Shown piece after piece: positions 46,967 to 57,515 of a stretch of 64,000 nucleotides of DNA (position 1 is its first letter; the number at the start of each line of letters is the position of its first letter). Location of the stretch: contig JAIUPT010000040.1 in assembly GCA_022315425.1 (NCBI GenBank), positions 682,001-746,000 on the forward strand, given 5' to 3'. A model generated the notes under the pieces. That model saw nothing but the letters and a program-made list of their open reading frames with translations, ran no database searches and was not told the origin of the DNA. This stretch comes from Pseudevernia furfuracea. Its lineage: Eukaryota; Ascomycota; Lecanoromycetes; Lecanorales; Parmeliaceae. The translations under genes and the position numbers were made by a program.

Positions 46967-48121
46967 ATGACGGAAGAGGAAAAGAAGAAGAAGATAAAGG
47001 CCTTCGGCTTCGAGAATGAATCTTCAAGCAACAAGCGCAAGCGCATCGAAGAGGTCCCTTTCAATGCCTCTGCTCCAGGGAAGAACGATTATCTCAATAT
47101 CAACTATGCCTTTCTGAAGGAACTGAACTCCATCATGCACTATCCGAATGTCAACTCGAACGACTTCAATATCCTCGATGCGGCTGATGATCAAGTCATC
47201 AATCTAATCGCCACGAAAGCCCTCGAACATAGTCTCATAGCTGCGGATTTCGTAAATCTCCTTATTCGAGTCGTCGTAGATTCAGACTGCTCTCGCCATT
47301 CTTTCGCGGATCGTTCGATGTTCATCACCTACGAAAAGGTTTACTCTCGATCGATCAAGGGCATCGGGGGGAGCGAAGTGCAGCCCCAAGGCTGTGACAT
47401 CATTAGCCTCGACTGTGTGATTAGGGGAGAGTGTGTGACAGTCACTCTGCGAAATGTCTTATATGTGCTCGATATGGGCGTTAACCTTCTCTCGATCGAT
47501 AAACTCCTGAACTTCGACATCGCTATCTCCTTTCATAAGACAGAGTGCACCCTCACCAAGAACGATCTAAAGCTTATCGATACTCGCAATCGTGATCTCT
47601 TCTTTTTGAATCTCTGACAGAGTCGAAACAGTGCTCTGACCGCCTACAGTGTGCTCTCGAATCTCATTCATCAACTCTGACATGCTCGCATGAGTCATTT
47701 GAGTCAGAACAACCTAAACAAGCTCCCAAATATGATCGTTGAGGTGAACTTCATCAAGGACATTGCGGAGGAGTACACCTGCGAATGCTGTGTCATGGGA
47801 CGTCAGAAGGCTGTCTCTCATGATAGTCCCACAGAGTCAGGAACGCAGCCTGGCGAATTTGTTTATAGTGATCTCGTAGGGCCTCTATCCCCTACTGGAT
47901 TCAATGACTGCAGATACTTTGTGACATTCAAGAATGATTTCACCTTCTACTCTGAAGTGTACTGCATTCGTCATAAGAGTGAAACGTTTGTCATGTTCTT
48001 ACGTTTCAAAGCCTTTCTAGAGTCACGAGACTATAAGATCTATCGCATTCGCCTCGACAATGAGAGAGAGTATATGTTCAAGGCCTTCTTGAATTATCTC
48101 CTTCAGTGCGGAATCAGGTAG
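46967..48121 (+). pseudogene. Copia-A copy 8 protease and integrase N-terminus
   Basis: 46967-47617 (216 residues, open): basic N-terminus NKRKRIEE, then VVDSDCSRHSFADRSMF, the protease active site with DSG changed to DSD, then GECVTVTLRNVLYVLDMGVNLLSIDKLL. 47690-48121 (143 residues): HLSQNNLNKLPNM pre-integrase domain, a CECC knuckle pair, VYSDLVGPLSPTGFNDCRYFVTF integrase core start, and RLDNEREYMF. The 70-bp gap between the two holds a stop. Confidence 0.8.
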
Positions 48122-48148
48122 AAGCTCACTGTACCTGGGAACCTCGAA

Positions 48149-50627
48149 ATGAACGAGGCGATCGAACGTTTTGAGCAGACCTTGCTGTATAAGATGCATC
48201 CCATACTGCTAAGTTCCCAGCTCAACAAGTCTTTCTGGCCTGAAATCGTGGTCACCACCAATTATTTGATGTTGCGGTCCCTCAACGTTCGGACCATTGC
48301 AACGCCATTTGAGGCTTTTCATCATCGAAAGCCCATTTTATCTCATCTGCGGACGATTGATTCCATCGCCTATGCGTTGAAGCGTATTCAAAAGAAACTC
48401 GTAAATAAAAGCGAAAAGTGTGTCCTTCTGGGGTATAAAGGGGAGTTCATTTTCCGCCTATACAACCTCATCAAGAAGAAGGATTATTCGAGTCAATGAT
48501 GTTCACTTCGTTGAGAAAGCGTCCCTTGATTGTGAACCCCGAAGGAAAAACGAACGCCCATAAGCCCTCGACCAAGCGGCAACGTCTTCATGTACCAGCA
48601 TTCCGCTGTAGGGGAGGACACTTGATGAATAGCGTATTACTGACATTTCGGAAGACATTACCCCCATCATGAAGTCCCTCAACGACTGCACCTGCACCTG
48701 CAATAAACAGATCAAGGATCAAATTTCCTATGATCAGCTGGAAAAGCAGGCGCCTACACCAAAGCCCTCGTCCCCCGCACGAGCCGTATCATCGACCGCG
48801 TTCGGCGCGGGCCTCTCGATCAATTGCTGCATTCATCCAGCTGTCGAAAGAATAACTCGTTCCCTCACTGTCGTCGAAATGGTTCGCGAAGACCCCGAGC
48901 TAAGTGCGGTTCAAAGGGTACTCCTTGATCATCCCGACACTACGATTCGAACCTGCGAGATCTATCACCTGACCCTCTCTCGGGGACATTCGCGGCCTTT
49001 GCGTTACTGACGAATCATGTCAATAAGCCGGATATTTTCGAGCCGACGACCTATCAACAGGTCATTTCCAATCAACTCTCCCGTATACACTGAGAGCTCG
49101 CCATGTAAGACGAATACAAATCTCTCATGGACAATAATACTTGATGCCTGGTTCAGGCGCCTCCAGGTGCTCATATTCTGAGAGGTCGCTGGGTCTACAC
49201 CGTGAAGCGAGGCCTCGCTGGGGAAGTCACTCGCTACAAGGCTCGCTGGGTGGTTCGAGGTTTCGAACAGCAGGAGGGTCGTGACTATCATGACACGTTC
49301 GTCTTAGTGGTTAAGTCCATGAGTTACAAGGCGATCTTTGCCCTGGCAGCGGCCCTGGACTGGGACGTGAAATAAATGGACGTCAAAACCGCCTTTCTCT
49401 ACGGTAACGTCCAAGAGACGATTTATGTGCGACAGTCCGATGGTTTCAGCAAGAACGACATCAAAGTTTGCAAGCTGAATAAGGCTCTTTATGGAACTCA
49501 AGCAATCCCTCAGAATTTGATATTAAGCACTTCTCGGAGTACATGAAGGAACTCGAACTGATACCCATCGAATCGGACGAGAGTGTCTTTATGGACGTCA
49601 AGGAGGGCATCACTGTAGCCCTCTATGTGAACGATGTATTGATCATCCGACCTCAGCAAAATCGGCATCCAGCGCATCAAAAAGGCCTCTAATGGCAAGT
49701 TTCACATGTCCGACTTGGGATCCTTGCGCCTATTATTTAGACATGACCGTCAAAAGGGACCGTGTCGTCGATATCCTTCGCCTGGGACAAGCAGCCTATG
49801 TCACTCGTTTCTTGAAGCATTTCAACTGCTGGAGCCTTAATCCAGCCTCCACGCCCCTGAAAACCAGTCGCAAGCTACAATCTGCGGGAGAGGGCTATGT
49901 TGCCCCGAGAAAGCTGTGCGAGGATTATCAATCCGCCGTGAGATCCCTTATATATGCCATGCTAAGAACTCGTCCTGATATCGCCTATACTGTCTCTCTT
50001 GTCAGCCGCTATTCAGCCAATTCCGATCCAGGCACACTGGAATGCAGTGATCCGAATCTTTCGATACCTTAGAGGCACGGTGCACTACGAACTCGTGTAC
50101 AAAGGAATCCCTCCAAGCCCTCACCGGATACATCGATTCCGATTGAACTGGCGACTCGACCCGGAGGTCTACCTCCGACTACCTATTCAACGTCGGTAGC
50201 GACGTCCATCAGCTGATCATCAAAGCGCCAAGCCACCGTCGCGTTATCCACTTGCGAAGCCGAGTATATCGGCCAAACGTTGGCTACCAAAGAAGCCATT
50301 TGACTGAAAAACTCTCCTCAACCAACTCCTGCGGCCCCGAGACTCTAACCCGAAGGTTATCATAATCTTCGACGACAATCAGAGCGCAATTGCCCTCGTC
50401 AAGAACGCTCAGTTCCATACTCGCACCAAGCACATTGACATCGCTCATCCATTTCGTGCGTGAAAAAGTCAATGACGACACCGTGGAACATGCAATTCGT
50501 ACTCACGAATAAACAAATGATCCGACGGTCTCATCCAAAGCCCTCTGTCCTCGACAAATTCGTTGCCTTTCGCGATGCCCTTGGGGTGGAATCAGCCCCA
50601 GAACATCCCCTCAGCGTCAAAGACTAA
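48149..50627 (+). pseudogene. Copia-A copy 8 integrase C-part, RT and RNase H
   Basis: 48149-48499 is open (MNEAIERFEQTLLYKMHP...NYLMLRSLNVRTIATPFEAFHHRKP): the end of the integrase core. RT follows: VYTVKRGLAGEVTRYKARWVVRGFEQQ (about 49190-49270), MDVKTAFLYGNVQETIYV, and ALYVNDVLI (about 49617-49643, YVDD changed to YVND). RNase H: DDNQSAIALVKNAQFH (about 50375-50420). It ends SVKD-stop at 50625-50627. The reading frame jumps repeatedly because of single-base insertions. Confidence 0.75.
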
Positions 50628-51054
50628 CCCTCAGCGCTCTTGCTTCTAACCTGGAGTCGCCAGTTCCAGGGAAGTGACGCTATCCACCTTGCCTGTGGAC
50701 ACCAGATCTTCGATTTTCTTCCACTGCTTCTTGTTCCACCCCCTCATATATTCACCGACCTCGTTTTGATAGAAATTGAGTGTGCATCAGGTCTATTCCA
50801 AAGAAAACTTTCAAAAAACCGCCTTTTTCCGGAAAATGGAAGTTTTGTATGAAGGACCAGGACGGATTTTTACATGTCTTCGAATTTGACATAAGTCGTT
50901 TTCAGAACTTGATTCGAATTTGACATAGTCGTTTTCAGAACTTGGTTTCTTCACTTTTGTGAACCGGACTTCGCGCTAACCCGATTGGGGTTTTTTGCGT
51001 CGCGAAGTGCGAAAATCGTGTTTTCGCATTTTTGAGTATGCGAGCGAAGGGGAG

Positions 51055-51176
51055 TGTCAAAATTCGGGTCACGTGACATGGTCACGTGATGCGCTAAGGC
51101 GCATCCTCATAGTCGCTCTTTACTCTCGTAGCATTCTATAGTTGATAACTAAGTGTCCTACCACCTATTCTTGACA
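51055..51176 (+). repeat. Copia-A 3' LTR (copy 8)
   Basis: 122 bp, apparently identical to the 5' LTR. The purine tract GCGAAGGGGAG precedes it. Confidence 0.95.
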
Positions 51177-51950
51177 GTTCAAGAACGCTTAGTTTTATGC
51201 TCGCATCAAGCACATTAACATCGCTCATCATTTCGTGCGTGAAAAAGTCAATAACGACATCGTGAATATGCAATTCGTATTCACGGATAAACAAATGATC
51301 GACGATCTCATTAAAGCCCTCTGCCTCGACAAATTCGTTGTCTTTCGCGATGTCCTTGAGGTGAAATCAGTCTCAGAACATCCTCTCAGCGTCAAAGACT
51401 AACCCTTAGCGCTCTTGCTTTTAATCTGAAGTCGTTAGTTTCAGAGAAGTGACGCTATTCATCTTGTCTGTGAACGTCAGATCTTTAGTTTTCTTTCACT
51501 GCTTCTTGTTTCACTCTCTCATGTATTCACCGACCTCGTTTTGATAGAAATTGAGTGTGCACCAGATCTATTTCAAAGAAAACTTTTAAAAAATCGCCTT
51601 TTTTCGGAAAATGAAAGTTTTGTATAAAGAATCAAAACGGATCTTTATATGTCTTCGAATTTGATATAGTCGTTTTCAGAACTTGATTCGAATTTGACAT
51701 AGTCGTTTTCAGAACTTGGTTTCTTCACTTTTGTGAACCGGACTTCGCGCTAACTCGATTGGGGTTTTTTGCGTCGCGAAGTGCGAAAATCGTGTTTTCG
51801 CATTTTTGAGTATGCGAGCGAAGGGGAGTGTCAAAATTCGGGTCACGTGACATGGTCACGTGATGCGCTAAGGCGCATCCTCATAGTCGCTCTTTACTCT
51901 CGTAGCATTCTATAGTTAACAACTAAGTGCCCTACCACCTATTTTTCACA
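51177..51950 (+). mobile_element. Copia-A copy 9, 3' end with LTR
   Basis: Starts within RNase H (matching 26750 on), ends SVKD-stop at 51400-51402, then 3' region with two 33-bp units and LTR 51829-51950 (ending TTTTTCACA). Probably the right remainder of an older copy into which copy 8 inserted or with which it recombined. Confidence 0.85.
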
Positions 51951-52599
51951 ATAGTATTCTATCTCGTCTTTATAATCTTTCTTAGAGATGAAGTTACGCT
52001 GTGAATAGTTACTAATTTGTTATGTCGCAAACAATTTGACATGCAATAATCAGATTTGAGTGTTATTGTTCGATCTTCGAGTTCGAGAGAAGAATTGTGT
52101 TGTTTCAATCATGACATGTCGAGAATTATATCGAAGCGTTCTAGTTTAGTAATTAGACATTATATCTTCTCGACATGATCACTCAAGATGTGTTACATTA
52201 AGATCATATGAGTAATGTTGAGAGTAAACTTATTATTAGCTAAGCGTAGCTTATAAGACTAAGAGAGAGTTATATGTGATAAATAATTCTTCTTTGCGAA
52301 GACGACGTCAACGAAGCTTAACGCTAACGCTTCGATATCTATAAGACAAATTATGTCTTTGATTTCATCTTTTGTGAGAACTTTACTGAGAAAATCTAAT
52401 TGTCGCTCTTTCTATAGAGATGCTTCTATGACGACGACGTAAATAGATAATAAGACGTAGACGAGAATCTCTTCTTTCTCAAGTTTCTAAATTCTGTTAC
52501 GCACTTTAACTTCTAAATCTCTAATCGCGATTTAATCAGAGACATCTAGTTTTTCGTATCTGTTATTGAAAGCTCTAATGTATTCTCGATATCAGCGAT

Positions 52600-54440
52600 T
52601 TTAAGTATAACTTCAACTTGTTCTTTGTTGAGAGGAGGTGGGTTCTTACAGAGTGCATTATCTTTCTTAGAGCGATGATCTGTTTATAGACATTTGAAGC
52701 ATCTTCCCTTCTTTCGAATTCTATTCATCAATAACTTTGAGTACTTATAGTTACGAAGTTTGTTGTCTTCACTGTCTTTCTCAGTGAAGAATATTTCTCG
52801 ATTGAAGGTATCAGAACGTGTTTGCTTGATCGTCTCCTTCTCTTTATTCTCTGCGGCAGTGTTATTAATCTACTTCAGATTCAGATTCAGTTTCCGCAAG
52901 TAATCGATCAAGTCTCGATACGTTGTGAACGTTTATTTAGTCAGCTTGTGCTTTAGGCGATTGAAGATCAATCGAATAAGGTTAGAAATCTTAATAACGT
53001 CGAAGAACTTTAGCGATGTTATAACAGCACTGAAGCGAGCATAGAAGGTTTCGAAAGATTTCTTCTTATCGATTATACTCATCCCGAACTTGAGATCGTT
53101 GAGTTGTACATTCGATTTAGAAATCTTATCGTATGTTTCGAATATGTTATCGAGTTCTGTAATCATCTCCTCCGTCGTCTGATAGAGATTTGAGTATCTA
53201 AAATTCGCTCGAGTCTTGATAATCTCGAAAGCGATCGACTTACAGTGATCGCGAATATATTCAATCTTATCTCGTTTAGTTGAAAAGAGTACTGCACTCT
53301 GTCTGAACTTCTTATTAAGGTGAAGAATCTAACGTTCTTATTGATTCTTGTCACGATCTTCGTGAAAGTTAATTACGTCTGAATAACGCTTGTTAATGCT
53401 CGTCTCTTCGATCTAATACGAGACGATAGCTGACGTTAGATCTCTGTTACTGTATGAGTTGCTGAGAGAAGAAATCACACTTATGTGAGTGTTAAGAGAA
53501 GAATAAGACTGAGACTAATTAAAGATAGATCTTCGACGATGATAAGAGTCTATAGAATTATCTTCTTTGTCTGAGTCTTCGTCTGCTTCTCCCTCATCGA
53601 TTTGTGTCGTCAATTTCAATTTGAGTCGTTCGTTTTTCTTCGAGAGGTCTTCAGCTTTCTTGCGATACTTATCGCGTAGTCGACGAAGTCGAGCGAAGTT
53701 GATTAGTTCTATTTTCAGCTTCGCATTCGTTATATCTGCGAAGTTGATCTGCGATAGCGACTTCGCTTTGAAATTAGCTATCTCTTTGTCAAGCTTCTTA
53801 TTCTATTAACGAAGAAGATCAATGTTATTGCTAATAACGCGAAAGTTGTTAAGTATACGATTGAGTGCATCGCATTATTTCTTCGAAGCCTCGATAGCGC
53901 TTCGCTGAAAGTCTTATATTATTTAAATAATAACGAGAACTGCTTTATTCTTCGCTTCATCAGTGAGTATTACTTTATTTTTATACTCTTCAAATATAAG
54001 AATATATCGTATAAAGCGCTAACGACGCTTTCTCTTATGTCTGCTCGAAGTCTTTAACTTAGAGTGAAATAAATTGATCTCTTCTTCTACGAAGAAGAAT
54101 AACGTCGAAACGAGACGTCTAACGTAAGTATCATCGTTAGAATTCTGGTTATAATGTTAAGAGTGACTATCCCTCTCAATCGTTTGACTCTGTGTTAAGT
54201 CTATCTCAATAGACTCAACGAGCTTCTGTGATGTTATGAAGACTCCGCTTAGGGGTCTAACTGTGATAGTAGGTCTTTGCGAAGCTCTACTCTCAGAGAA
54301 CGTTTCTATAAAAGGTTTCATCGAATCTCTATCTTCAACGCTGAGATTCAGTCTGACCAGATTAAGGGTTATAAAAGAATTTCTTCTCGGTCACTCGTCG
54401 TCCTTTGACTGTGACTATCATGTTGTGTTATTAAGATACG
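52600..54440 (-). pseudogene. Gypsy-3 gag remnant
   Basis: Minus strand. A charged, coiled-coil-like N-terminal part near 53560-53850 (NFARLRRLRDKYRKKAEDLSKK), then 53163-53354, then 52933-53166 (ITELDNIFETYDKISKSNVQLNDL...ETFYARFSAVITSLKF), which has the look of retroelement capsid. Near 52660-52720 a knuckle RCFKCL-x-TDHRSKKDNALC follows. Stops separate the pieces. The family assignment rests on the adjacent Gypsy LTR and leader; no RT is present here. Confidence 0.6.
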
Positions 54441-54887
54441 TTTTCAACTCTTAAGCAGGTCGCGACTGCTTCAAAAGAAGGATAGTTAATATTATGTCAG
54501 AGACTTGACATAGAGCTAGACTAGCGATGTGGTGTCATGTATAAATAGAATATTAACTATGTAGAGTAATTATAAGAAGTGCTTTGTGCGTATCAAAGTA
54601 ATGCTTCACTGCGGAGTTAACGAATATAACTCGTAGGGCTGGGGCTAGCCGACCAGTCTAGAGTATAACACAGCAAGCAAGCAGATAAGTCAGCCGTCAT
54701 GGGCTAGAACCGTGACAATCTTGTTATAAAAGATTTCTATAGTAAGGGCCTTATTGTAAAAGGCTTTAGAACGATATGAAGATAGAATATAGCGAAAGTA
54801 TAAGCTGATATGCTTAAGACGATCGAAAGCAAACGATAATCAATAACGTTAAGCAAAGACGAAAGCTGATGAGTGATAAGAAAACCC

Positions 54888-55137
54888 TGATGCTAGATAT
54901 TCATTGAATAATAAATATCTGACTGATGAAACAAGGTATTGCTATCAATTATAATGCTCAATGTATGAATCATGTGAATATGTAAAGTCTTGTCTTTCCA
55001 TTTTAGATACGAGGCTGCTTTTGTAGAGAATACATCGGAGACGCTAGTATCAGCATGGACTAGCCTCTCCCCTTTCTCCAAGGCAAGAGCCTTCCTGTAG
55101 AAGGCTTCGGCAGGAGCAGGGCTATGCCCTATGACCA
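54888..55137 (-). repeat. Gypsy-3 5' LTR
   Basis: About 250 bp from TGATGCTAGATA to CTATGACCA on the plus strand. This is the better preserved of the two LTRs of this family. It marks the right-hand edge of the transposon block. Confidence 0.7.
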
Positions 55138-55607
55138 TAATATATTGCGTCGTATAAAGCTATAAAAAAGTTTCGACTTTTTGAGTAACGACAATTTCGA
55201 CTAGACTACGAGACGTTATTAAGCAAGCAGATTCTATCGAAAGGCTTCGATGATATAGTCTTATCACGTTGTGAGGTTTTGTTGTGACTGTCTGAAAACA
55301 ACGATTTTCGTTAATTTTGTTAGGCGTCATATCGGTGGAGTTGGTTTAGTAGTTGTAATAGGTTCGATTCCTATTGGCGCTGGTACAATGGTGTTGCGGT
55401 GCTTTCCCTTTTCTCATATGGCTGGTAGCGTCATTTGGCTGTCCACCACTAAGGGCGGAACGACCGCAAGTGGGCCTGCCACGATTAGTGCCTAGCTGCT
55501 ACGCAGTTCCATGAAAAGAGTACCTTGCTACCTCACATCGGCTCGGCGCTGACCCTAACCTCTTCTTCTCTATAATGAACGATCGCCCCACTGACACCCC
55601 ATCTTCG
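55138..55607. other. Transition zone between transposon block and genes
   Basis: About the first 180 bp are still A/T-rich. From 55320 the composition is that of the gene region. It holds a tRNA-like stretch at 55323-55382 and no convincing coding sequence. Confidence 0.5.
55323..55382 (+). other. tRNA-like remnant with perfect B box
   Basis: GGTTCGATTCC (55361-55371) is a perfect pol III B box in a 5-bp T stem (ATAGG/CCTAT). TGGTTTAGTAGT just upstream resembles an A box. GGCGTCA (55323-55329) can pair with TGGCGCT (55375-55381) as a 7-bp acceptor stem with two G-U pairs. Only 28 bases lie between acceptor and T arm, too few for both D and anticodon arms, so it is a pseudo-tRNA, a SINE-type head or coincidence. 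Confidence 0.4.
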
Positions 55608-56186
55608 TCACTCTAATAGATGCATGCCAAAGATATGAAGCTTATCTCGCTCTCGCCATTCTCCAGCAAGGAAGACTTTCCCAGTCCAATCATAAATACC
55701 CTTTTTCGTCATTCCAGTCTTTTCCATCACTCGCATACTTGCTGGATTACCTTGATTCACAATTGCTCTGACGTAAAGCTTCGAGAAAGGTGTCCAAAAA
55801 GATCGCACCCTCTTACAGGACTCAAACACTGCCTCCAGTGACTCAGTTGCGTATCCTTTACCCCATCCGATGGGTAAGAACAAATATGCAAGATCGAGAG
55901 TTAATGTCCTAGTCGCGAACGCAATCGGTAAAGTAAGATCCTCCGGCAACGCAAGGGCGCTAGCATCCAACGATGTCAGAGTCACAAGGCCGACAAATTC
56001 TGTTGATCTTCCACTTTGCTTTACGGGTTGGGGTTCGCCTTCAAAAGAACCGCTCACCGACTCAAGGAGCCGGTGTACAGCATAGGCGACTCTGTATGTG
56101 TTTTCTTCTCCTTCGTTGGTCGGGAGATAGCCTTTCATGACCTTCTCAGTGTCCTCGATGGATTTAGCCTGGCCGTAGATGCTTCA
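55608..56186 (-). CDS. GNAT-family N-acetyltransferase, 5' end unclear
   Basis: The open frame 55608-56138 encodes 176 residues; the same frame extends upstream to TGA at 56184-56186 with plausible sequence (SIYGQAKSIEDTEKV). The motif LPIGWGKGYATESLEAVF is the acetyl-CoA pyrophosphate loop (motif A, R/Q-x-x-G-x-G/A type), followed by YVRAIVNQGNPASMRVMEKTGM, the conserved Asn-x-x-S motif B region of RimJ/RimL-like enzymes (acetyltransf_3). The usual N-terminal strand is missing. An ATG at 56205-56207 (MVSQLTL) lies just above the TGA, suggesting a nonsense mutation, an intron I cannot place, or use of the internal Met at 56138. The substrate is unknown. It is the first gene outside the transposon block. 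Confidence 0.75.
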
Positions 56187-56207
56187 CAGAGTCAGTTGCG
56201 AGACCAT

Positions 56208-57515
56208 GGCAAAGAATGAAACTCCACATGAACGACACGGAGTATCGAGTATCACGTTTTACCTCCACCACGTAGCTTTTTCGTTGCTTCGCAGCTCATG
56301 AAACCACTCAAGCTCCGGACTTCCTCTTTCCGCTTGCGTGACGAGACTCAATTTCAGCCTTGATGTGAATATAATAGGGTCCATCGTGTCGCTCCGCTGC
56401 TACGCTTCGTCACTTTTGAGCTAATTGACGTTGTCAACTGGTACGTGTTCCTAGTTTCCCATTCTTCGGGATATCCTCGTTGTCCCATAGCAATACTTGC
56501 CAAACGCTTATCAGAAGAGGTTATCTTAGCGCCCCCTGTTTATTTTTATGTGCCATGAGCGAAAGCTTCAAACTACTTTTGAAAATAAAATGAGAATGTT
56601 AGCGTTCGCAAGCGAACGCGCTGATATCCTCGTAACTTACGCTGTCGCGTAAGCTGCATTAGACGCATTATTAAATAATCTTTATATATACTAACAAGAA
56701 ATGCTTTTACGACGGCTTCGCCGCCACAAAAACATTAGGTTAAAGTGCGCTTAGGGTTAGACTTGGCTTCGCCAAGCCTAATCTCAAGTATACGATATTT
56801 GACCGCTCAACGCAATGACTTTACAAATACGATATTTGATCGATTGATGAAATTTTATTTTAGACTAATAATAATAGCCTTACATTTATATAATAATCAC
56901 AGATAATGCGTAAAAACGCGAAAAAGGACGCTCAAAAAATAAAAATAAATTGATATTCTCTTACATAAGAATCCTTGACATTATCAGCGAATCGGAATCA
57001 TTCCAGACTTCACTTTTTTTCCAGTTTATAATATAGTATGTAGAATTGTAGATAGATACTTTGCTAATTTTCGGCGCTGTGCCCTAGCCCTAATCGTGCA
57101 CTTCCGGGTAGATACGAGTATGTCATGCAGATACCAGTCTTCTACAATTTTATCAGCGCCAAGAATTGCGACGTTCTGCCCTATGCACCGATCAAGTTGG
57201 TGTGAATACCGAGATACCTACCGCGATTTTGCCTCGACAACACACAGTACCAACACTTTAGATGATGAGCCTGTAGGGTGCTACCGCGAAAAGAATTAAG
57301 CTGACACTGCACTGAAGGTAAGGTAATTCCTGAATAACAAACGTTCGGTAGAAAAGGGTTTGAACTACGTACTTGAACGGCCTTCTAAAGGAGTTTACAT
57401 TATTGGCTAGCTAGACACTCACTTTCAAGCCTATGTCAAATCTTGTTGCAAAGACGGTAGACCAACGTCAACCTGAGCGCCATGCTAGATACAAAAGACG
57501 CAACAGATAATCCGA
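56208..57515. other. Intergenic region with hairpin cluster
   Basis: 1.3 kb. 56208-56560 has normal composition. 56560-57050 is A/T-rich and contains four perfect short hairpins (56602-56776) and two copies of TACGATATTTGAYCG (56793 and 56828 areas). 57050-57515 shows nothing coding that I can support; it should contain the RPF2 terminator. Confidence 0.5.
56602..56776. repeat. Cluster of four short GC-rich hairpins
   Basis: GCGTTCGC-AA-GCGAACGC (56602-56619), CTTACGC-TGTC-GCGTAAG (56636-56653), CGGC-TTC-GCCG (56713-56723) and CTTGGC-TTC-GCCAAG (56762-56776), all perfect stems inside A/T-rich DNA. A TTAGGGTTAG lies between the last two. Confidence 0.8.

Larger units (their letters stand above)
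44776..51176 (+). mobile_element. Copia-A copy 8, complete, least mutated
   Basis: 6,401 bp. The LTRs (44776-44897 and 51055-51176) read identical and share the private variant GTTGATAAC, so they belong to one element. Yet the flanks GATCG and GTTCA do not form a duplication. It has the highest GC content of the Copia-A copies and many fewer stops, and is the best reference for the family. Even so, protease and RT active sites are substituted. From about 48.5 to 50.9 kb it has many single-base insertions relative to all other copies. Confidence 0.95.
51951..55137 (-). mobile_element. Gypsy-3, 5' part, minus strand
   Basis: LTR 54888-55137, leader to about 54480, then gag reading left. Cut at 51951 by Copia-A copy 9. 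LTR and leader match Gypsy-1 (18600-19076) but are less mutated. Confidence 0.7.

Noticed and set aside
1..55137. A biosynthetic gene cluster or starship-type cargo region
   Set aside because: No tyrosine recombinase (DUF3435), no metabolic genes; the coding remains I could identify are retroelement or MULE proteins.
56752..56761. TTAGGGTTAG as interstitial telomere
   Set aside because: Only one and a half repeats; too short to mean a telomere fusion.
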